The notes beneath the pieces are model-generated. The model did no database searches, was not told the DNA's origin, and was given only the letters and a program-made list of their open reading frames with translations. The position numbers and the translations under genes were made by a program. A stretch of 64,000 nt of DNA from Leucosporidium creatinivorum (Eukaryota > Basidiomycota > Microbotryomycetes > Leucosporidiales > Leucosporidiaceae), in the NCBI GenBank assembly GCA_001600635.1, contig BCKL01000025.1, positions 186,001 to 250,000 of the forward strand, written 5' to 3'. This document shows positions 57,855 to 64,000 of this stretch, piece by piece; positions within the stretch are counted from its first letter, which is position 1, and each line of letters starts with the position of its first letter.

Positions 57855-58388
57855 CTACGACCCTCCGTCGCCCCCTCCGCATCCTCCACCACCATCTCCA
57901 CCCCCTCCGCCACCGTCGCTGCATCCTCCTCCATCGCCGCCATAGTACCCTCCCCCTGCTCCTCCCGCTTCATAGCCTCGGCTCGAGCTGTAGGAGTAGC
58001 CTGGTCGAGCTGGCTCTCCTATCCGGCAGTGGCAGTTGCAGCAGGGCTGTGGGCGATGTGACGAGGCGTGTGGAGGAGACAGATGAGGGAGGGAAGGGTT
58101 CGGCGAAGGAAGGAGAGGGTCAGCGACCGAGCCTCCGATGCGGTGGACCGAACGCAGAGCACAACTCACCTCCCACATCCAAGTACATAGCAGAAACCTC
58201 CACACCAAGCAGCAACTGCTCGTCCTCGGCGGCTCTCCCTCGTGAGCAAAACCTCGGTCGTCGAGATAGAAACTCGGCTTCGTGTTGCTGATTAGCTCCT
58301 TGGAACTGGCTGGATCACTCGATATGGGCGGTTGAGGGGAAGGGGCGAGGGTGGTGCGTGTTGATGAAGCTGTCGGTGATTTTGACAT
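57855..58388 (-). CDS. A3: small Cys-cluster, Gly-rich protein
   Basis: Two exons (58388-58170, 58046-57855) encode 136 aa. It starts MSKSPTASSTRTTL and carries FYLDDRGFAHEGEP, then CCLVWRFLLCTWMWE and, after the intron, PCCNCHCRIGEPARPGY. The first cysteine of the WxCxxC pair is Phe here, unlike A1 and A2, although an adjacent CC is present. The tail is Gly-rich with scattered Cys (GGGCSDGGGG). The 123-base intron keeps an open frame, so retention would add 41 residues. Upstream lies a 5' UTR intron with a GTGAGT donor and CTGACC branch site, as in the other copies. It is divergent from B4 across R3. Confidence 0.6.
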   Translation of the reverse strand: MSKSPTASSTRTTLAPSPQPPISSDPASSKELISNTKPSFYLDDRGFAHEGEPPRTSSCCLVWRFLLCTWMWEVSCALRSVHRIGGSVADPLLPSPNPSLPHLSPPHASSHRPQPCCNCHCRIGEPARPGYSYSSSRGYEAGGAGGGYYGGDGGGCSDGGGGGGDGGGGCGGGDGGS

Positions 58389-60903
58389 GCTGTTAGGGAG
58401 GAGTGGAGGGCTGCTACAGGAGGAGAAGGTCAGCCAACGCGTTGAGGCAGTGGGATTGCAGCGAAGGGACTCACCAGTGCGCGTGTGCTGCAGGTTTGTA
58501 GAGCGAGAGTGAGAGCAGTTGAATGAGCAGGGAGGAGGCCAAGATGCTCTTGCTGAGGGAGGGGCGGAGACTGAACAGCGAGCGGACTGTGGTCTCTAGC
58601 TCCGGGAGCAGCGGCGAGTCGAACTTGGCATTCGAGTTGAGGGGGGCTGAGGGTAGTTGGAGAGGAGGAGCATGTTGTTGAAGATGAGGAGCGAGAGTTG
58701 GAGTGCTCGGCGACGGAGGAAGAATAAGAAGAGAGATGCGGCCGACTCCTCAAAGTCGACGTCTCCGGCTGCATGGAGGCAAGTAAGCTGTTTTTAAAGG
58801 TCAGTACGTCTCTAGCTCGCTCGGAAAAGGCTCGGCTTTCAGCAAAACAAGGTCACTCCTTCCCAAGAGCAGCCTCCCTTCGCAGCCAGCCTCCGCCGAG
58901 CAGCGACGAGACGTGCGAGTCTCGTGGATTCATACAGCTCACTCCCTACCAGCTGACCACCAGCCTCCGTAGCGAAGCCCTCACTCCACTCTGCAGAGCG
59001 CGAGCCCTCACCGAAGGGGGCGCCGAGCCGCTGGGGATACGGCAAGGCAGCGTCCAGCTGCTCGTGTCTCGCACTCCGGTCGAAAGATATGTTCAACGAC
59101 GAGAATGACCGCCGATAGCTCCGTGTCCTTAGTGGTCTCAACAACACGGGAAGCGGAGCAGCAGCGGAATCTCGGCGCTTCGACCGACTTCAGATCCCCG
59201 GTTGTAAGCTGCTTGTTGTGGTCCATCGCAGAAAGCACAGCATCTGTAGTATAACAGCTCGCTCGCCGAGTTGCATCGCAACGCCGTCTCCTGCTCAGCG
59301 ATAAACGGCGTGCTGCGAAAGAGCGTAGCGCCGAGGCCTCCTTGAAATGACCAACCCTGAATCGTGGAGCAGCGTGTGAGGCTATCACGAGTAGGAAACA
59401 CAGGGTTCGAAAATCTGCACGCCACTTCTACGGGACCAGCCTCACCCGAACGCTTACAACGAGCCTTCAAGCGAACGCCGAAACAGCGGTGAAAGCCTTC
59501 TGCGCCGTTGGGAAGGTTATCTATGGCTTCCACCTCTATATATATGTTCAAGGCTGGTAGGTGTGAAGCTCGACGAGCTCTCAACGCGAGACGACCACCT
59601 CAACTCGAAGAGGCCGCCTTACACTCGGCGCCGTCTTGCCTCGACTTCAGCTTTTTCCTGGGCCTGCCCTCCACTCTTTCTTGGCAGAGTGAGTGACAAA
59701 AGAAGGTGCAGCTTCTGGTCGCTCGCTAGCAGCAGAGCCACCCTCTGATCGCAGAGGACGACCCCACTGCGAAGAGCGCCGAGAGCTGCCCCTAGAGTTG
59801 CTCCTCTGGTGGGGGGGTTTGGACACCGCATCGCTTCGACACCCCAGCCCTGTTCTAGGTTTGCTTGGGACAATGGGATGGTCTTGCAGGCACGCCAGCT
59901 CCGCCTTCTCGCCGTCGAGGCAAGCAAGCCGGACGGCGCTCGGCGAAGACGGTCTTCGTCTTGCACCCGCTGAAGGTTGTGTGAGTGGGAGAGATAATAT
60001 AGACACAGGCCGGGATGGCATCTACATCACAGCGCTGCGTCCCTCTCACTGAAAGAGCTACAGCCGCTGCAAGTCGACTCGTAGCCGTTTCCCTCCTGAG
60101 CCTCCGACCCGCGAGCAGTTCGATACACACCCCGCCGAAGGTGCTGATAGGTGATCCACAAGTCTCACCTCGAACGTAGACACTGTTGAAGATAGCTACC
60201 TCCTCCAGCTAGAGCCCCCCTCCACTCAGCCGCGCGCCGAGTAGAGAGCGAGCTGACGCGGCGAGGTCGAGCTGCTGGAGCCGTACAGGGTCTCGAGGGT
60301 GACTCGGCATAGTAGGAGAACGGTGCTCCCAGCACTCCACCACCGCCCGCCAGCCTCAGCGAACGAGTAGCAAGCCGAAAAAGCCACCTTTCTCAGCCCC
60401 TCCATCGAGTCTCGGCAGATGGAGCCCTTCTACTCGCCAGCAGAGGCTTCGAGCAGCAGCCAGACCAGCTCCGCACATGCACAGATAGCTACGCACCCTG
60501 TCCCTTTCCCCCTCAGCCCTTCTGCTCCACTCACTCCTCCCGGCGAGCTCTTCATCTCCCACCTCGCCTCGAGCTCTTCCTCCCTCGCAAGTCGGCGCAG
60601 GGCCAAGCCGACTCCTGTCATATGTGGCCAGCGAGCTCTCCAGTTCATCCTACCCATCAACGAGCAGCCAGAGTCTCGAGCCTCGAAGCGAGCGAAGTAG
60701 TCGAAGGCCAAGAGTCAAGAGCCGACCCGCTCGAAAATCGCCTTTCTTCTTCCTGCCTCATCTTTGCTCGTTCTCAGCTTCGACTCGATTACAGCGTGCT
60801 ACTCAGGATCTAAAAGCTTCTTCGCACGCTCTTTTACTCTACAGCAACCCCTCACTTCTCCCAGCAACCCCCTCAAAGCTCCCTCTTCTCAAAGCGCGAG
60901 ACG
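58389..60903 (+). repeat. R3: conserved intergenic block between divergent A3 and B4
   Basis: This is homologous along its length to R1 and inverted R2. The best-conserved part is 59,411-59,640 against 15,471-15,700, about nine bases in ten identical by eye. It does not share the near-perfect identity of the R1/R2 tract. The B-proximal end carries the same pyrimidine-rich leader as B1 (CTACAGCAACCCCTCACTTC). Confidence 0.65.
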
Positions 60904-61868
60904 ATGTGCCGCTCCTCCGTCACCCTCTTCTACGGCCTTTGGGTCAAGAGCTGGTCCCTCGCTCTCGCTGCAGATGCGTACGACAAGGTGCACCCTACCC
61001 TGCTCGGCATCGACCTCATCGCTCGTCGTTGGAGGGAAGGGAAGCTCGAGGTCGAGGAGCAGGAGAGCAAGACGACGGCGAGGGACCTACCCGGCGAGGT
61101 ATGGGAGCTCGTGAAGCAAGAGGTCATCGATGAGGCGATCTACGATGAGGATCAAGAGATGCTCAGGCGTTGCTGCTGCGCCAGCTGCCAGGAGGCGTTC
61201 GGCTTGTGCACCGAAGCCGTTCTGCAGAGGTACCCCGAGATCTCGACCACACGAAGGCAGGAGAGAGTAGTGAGGACATGCTGGGAGGACATGTCGTGCA
61301 GATTTTGTGTTGATTGGCTTCAAGATTGTCAATTCTTTTGGGCGCGGACGAACTCGGCGGGACAAGGCAAGCTTGGCAAGGCTTCCACAGGATCGACTAC
61401 TGACCAGGCGTCCCTTTGCAGAAAATCAGGCGTCTTTTGAGCCTGTATCAGCTCTCCATGTTCACCACGGAGACTCATGTGAACGACCCCGAGCTTTCGG
61501 ACATCGACTCGCTCTCGCCGATCACCCTTTCGCGCCCTACCTCTCAATCAAGCTCGACCTGCTGCACCGTACGGACGAGCTCAGTTCACACAGGGAGCCG
61601 AGACCACGTCGCCAATGAGACTTACGTGCCCCACCCTGAGGCCCTCTCGCTCCCTCACAACGCCGACCTTGGCTTCCGCCGTCTTATCCGAGCCTACCGT
61701 CTTCGAGTCGTCGATCCCGCCCAAAGCACCATCATCCCTTCCGCTGAAGACGTTCCCGGCACCTCAAGAGACGGCAAAACAGTGAAGACCTCGACCGAGG
61801 AGCAAACGACCTTCGCCGGAGCTGAGCCGAGCTGGATACTGTGGGGCTTTGCTGAGGGCTGCTGCTGA
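60904..61868 (+). CDS. B4: F-box-like protein with CxxC pairs (clade I), frame uncertain
   Basis: Exon 1 starts at 60,904 with MCRSSVTLFYGLWVKSW and contains the F-box-like LPGEVWELVKQEVIDEA and the pairs CASC and CRFC. The end of exon 1 has no GT donor; the best junction is GC-AG (GACAAG then GCAAGC at 61,367, acceptor CAG at 61,421). That junction gives a frame matching B1 briefly (ALHVHH) and then ending at 61,618. The homologous C-terminal part (LRAYRLRV-like block, ending WILWGFAEGCC at 61,868) lies in a neighbouring frame. The copy is therefore probably damaged by a small insertion or deletion, or uses splicing I cannot see. It is convergent with B5, 185 bases apart. Confidence 0.55.
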
Positions 61869-62052
61869 GGGCATTAGTTGTGCTGCTTTTTGGGGAGTGA
61901 CGCAAGAAGGAGGAAGCCTGCTGTAGTCTCTAGCTCGCTGCAACTGTTGCTCGGTCGAAGTCCATTGAGCTCGAGCTCGCTTGCTCTCTCGAGTATCTCA
62001 CGCGAGAGGTCGGAGAGATCAAAGAATGAGTACAGGACTATCCAGCTACGCC

Positions 62053-63041
62053 TCACAGCACCCACGGTCCCGCCAAGCTCCAAAGCATCCACCTCGGCTG
62101 CTCTTTGCCGAACTCGGCCTTCTCCCTCTGATCCTTCTTCGTGTCGGGCTGCGAGTTGTGCGTCTCGGTCGAGGCTGAGATAGGCGGAGGAGGAATGATG
62201 GTACTCGTCACTCGATCCACGACTTGCAGGCGGTAGGTCGAGATTAGACGGCGGAAACGGAGCTCGGCGTTGGAAGGGAGGGCGAGGGCTTCGGGGGAGC
62301 AGGCGAGGGTGTTGCTATCGGGGAAGAGGTCATAGCCGTTGCTGTAGGAAGGAGCGTAATTGGTGATGACTGGCGAGGGAAGCGATACCTGGAGGCCCTG
62401 CTTCGTGGCTTGGAGAGGAATGGCGATAGCGCTCAGCTCGTCGAAGTCGTTCCAGTCGTCCGAAGGCTCGTCTCTCCACGCGGCGACCTCGAGCAGATAC
62501 AGCCCGAAGGGTGCAAGAAGCTGTTCGGCAGTCTGCGAACAGGATCACGTCAGCGAACTATCGGCAGATGGAACAGTCTCGTCCCGCTCACCTTCACTTG
62601 CTCGGGGGAACCGAACCAGTCGATGCGATCCTTGAACTCCAGACCGTCGTAGCACCACTGGCACGAGGGCCATCCCCATCTCTTCCACATGGGACCCTCT
62701 TCTAGAGTGAAGCTGTCGATTGACCAGCTGTTCGAGCCCTCGCCGGCGGCGTTGGAGCAAGCTCCGCACCTGTACTTCGTCAGAGCAGCGAGCTCCTCAT
62801 CCCAGAGCGCTTCGTCGATGAGCTCTTGCTTGACTAGCTCCCAGACCTCGTCAGGAAGGTCTCTGACCGTCGTCTTCGAATCCTGAGCTTCGGCGACTAG
62901 CTTCTCTTGTCGGCGGCGGAGCGAGATGAGGTCGATAGCGACAAGGGCGGGCTTGATCTTGGCGTGAGCACCTGCAGCGAATGCCAGCGACCAGGTTTTG
63001 ACCCAGAGCCCGTAGAACAGCGTGACAAAGCTGTAGGGCAT
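62053..63041 (-). CDS. B5: F-box-like protein with CxxC pairs (clade II)
   Basis: Two exons (63041-62592, 62532-62053) encode 309 aa. It starts MPYSFVTLFYGLWVKTW and is closest to B2 along its whole length. The F-box-like part reads LPDEVWELVKQELIDEALWD; cysteine pairs are CGAC and CQWC. Exon 2 opens TAEQLLAPFGLYLLEVAAW, contains LPSNAELRFRRLISTYRLQV and ends WMLWSLAGPWVL. The donor is GTGAGC, and the CTGAC branch site and CAG acceptor are clear. It faces B4, the same convergent clade I/clade II arrangement as B3 and B2. Function unknown. Confidence 0.75.
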
Positions 63042-63550
63042 TCTGAGCGAGCGTTTCGTGAGGCGGTGGGGCGGCGGAAGCGGTAGGAGGCTGTAGGAGG
63101 GTTGCTAAGAGCGAGAGAGCCTGCGCTGAGGCGTAGGTAGCTTTCAATTGATCCTATAGGCCTCCAGCACGAGTCGAAGCGAGAAGACGAGGATGCTGGC
63201 GGGAGCCAAGAGCTTAAGAGAGCTCGAGAGCTAGAGGTGCTCGCCGTCTCTTGGACTTGTCCGTGTCGCTTCGAATTGTAGAAGAGGCTCGAAAGCACAT
63301 CTAACAGCTTGGTAAGAGCCAACAGATGGCTGCTACTGCGACCAAGCTGACCCTTGTCCGCCTACAGCCCCTCACCACGTCCGCGCCCTCGTCGAACGTC
63401 GGCCAACCCGAAGCAAGCTCTACACTAAAGCAGGAGCTGGCTCAGCTCACCGAACGGGTACAGCTACAGCTACTGCTGCTCCCGACGATCTCGAGCGCGC
63501 GCCAGTCGTCCACCTCACTCGCGGCCGCACGCTCCTCCTGAGCTCGCTTG
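63042..63550. other. Intergenic region between divergent B5 and the next gene
   Basis: This is the leader of B5 and of the rightward gene. A short open frame at 63,326-63,541 (starting MAATATKLTLVRLQPL) may be an upstream open frame or 5' UTR; it is not joined in phase to the gene at 63,551. Confidence 0.35.
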
Positions 63551-64000
63551 ATGAGCCGACCTTCACCTCCGCCGACACCTCCGCCAACCTCTGCCCCGCC
63601 TTCGCCGACTTCGCTACAGAACCGAGACGTGCCCCTCCTCCGCTTGGACGACTCGCACTCGTTCGCAGCCCGAGACCGCGCCCGCCGCGCCTTCGACAGC
63701 AGCATTACTAACAGCATGACGTCCAGCCGCGCCAGCTCTGCTGGGCAGCAGGGACTCACTCCCAGGGAGCGCAAGCAGAGCAATCCGCTCTCGCAGTTCC
63801 GCTCCAACGCTTCGCTCAGGTCGAGCGTCGCTTCGTCGGCGGCGACACTCAAGGGCGACGCTGCTTCCAGTGCAGGCGGTCGCTCAAGAGGTGGATACGG
63901 TGGGAACCCAAGAGGGAAGGATCGCTACTCGGATGCGCCGGACGAGGATGATGATCTGCTAGGAGGAGGGCCGCCGGGACTGCAGGGGCGAGGGGAGTCG
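63551..64000 (+). CDS. 5' end of an unrecognised gene, cut by the window edge
   Basis: An open frame starts MSRPSPPPPTPPPTSAPPSP and stays open to the last base (150 codons). After the Pro-rich start comes RLDDSHSFAARDRARRAFDS, then Ser-rich and Gly/Arg-rich text ending with an acidic DEDDDLLGG. This looks like the disordered N-terminus of a larger protein. Nothing identifies the family in the visible part. Confidence 0.5.
   Translation, partial: MSRPSPPPTPPPTSAPPSPTSLQNRDVPLLRLDDSHSFAARDRARRAFDSSITNSMTSSRASSAGQQGLTPRERKQSNPLSQFRSNASLRSSVASSAATLKGDAASSAGGRSRGGYGGNPRGKDRYSDAPDEDDDLLGGGPPGLQGRGES

Noticed and set aside
1-64000. LTR-type, Polinton or other virus-like elements
   Set aside because: I looked for reverse transcriptase, integrase, protease and capsid-like motifs and for long direct repeats and found none I could support.
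1-64000. tRNA, rRNA or CRISPR features
   Set aside because: Reading both strands I saw no cloverleaf with A and B boxes, no rRNA-like core and no regularly spaced repeats. A tRNAscan or Rfam run would be needed to exclude small RNAs fully.

Overview
The window looks like nuclear DNA of a basidiomycete fungus, probably a red-yeast-type Pucciniomycotina (Microbotryomycetes-like). The evidence is high GC content, dense genes with many 50-120 nt introns, GTGAGT donors with a CTGAC branch site close to the CAG acceptor, and fungal-specific genes (DASH subunit Duo1, mitochondrial RNA polymerase, a Ran1/Pat1-type kinase, a Gon7-like protein). Gene models were built by hand: exons were joined only where splice signals, reading phase and protein similarity agreed. 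The lineage assignment is an inference.

Layout. 0-10 kb: 3' exons of a Rab5 GTPase, DUO1, a degenerate repeat copy with ambiguous bases, and a 16-exon gene for a multipass membrane protein. 10-30 kb: an imperfect inverted duplication. Its left arm is X1 (disordered Ser/Pro-rich protein), A1 (small Cys-cluster, Gly-rich protein, broken) and B1 (F-box-like protein with CxxC pairs). Its right arm carries the same genes in mirror order (B3, A2, X2). The spacer holds a Mei2-like RNA-binding protein and one further B paralogue (B2). 30-48 kb: a Gon7-like gene, mitochondrial RNA polymerase, a Ran1/Pat1-type kinase and an LRR protein, separated by 2-3 kb stretches with only fragmentary coding signals. 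48-54 kb: a large disordered protein and a membrane-anchored YtcJ-type amidohydrolase. 54-63 kb: a third cassette (X3, A3, B4), with B5 convergent to B4. The 5' end of another gene runs off the right edge.

The most unusual content is the recurring cassette X-A-B. A and B are always divergent across about 2.5 kb of conserved, apparently noncoding DNA. I found five B genes in two clades, three A genes and three X genes, and I recognise none of these families. Arms 1 and 2 share a near-identical tract of about 1.47 kb (14,286-15,752 and 24,935-26,410) with abrupt ends. Inside it A1 matches A2, outside it A1 matches A3, which is the signature of recent gene conversion. I saw no recognisable virus-like element, transposase, tRNA, rRNA or CRISPR array.
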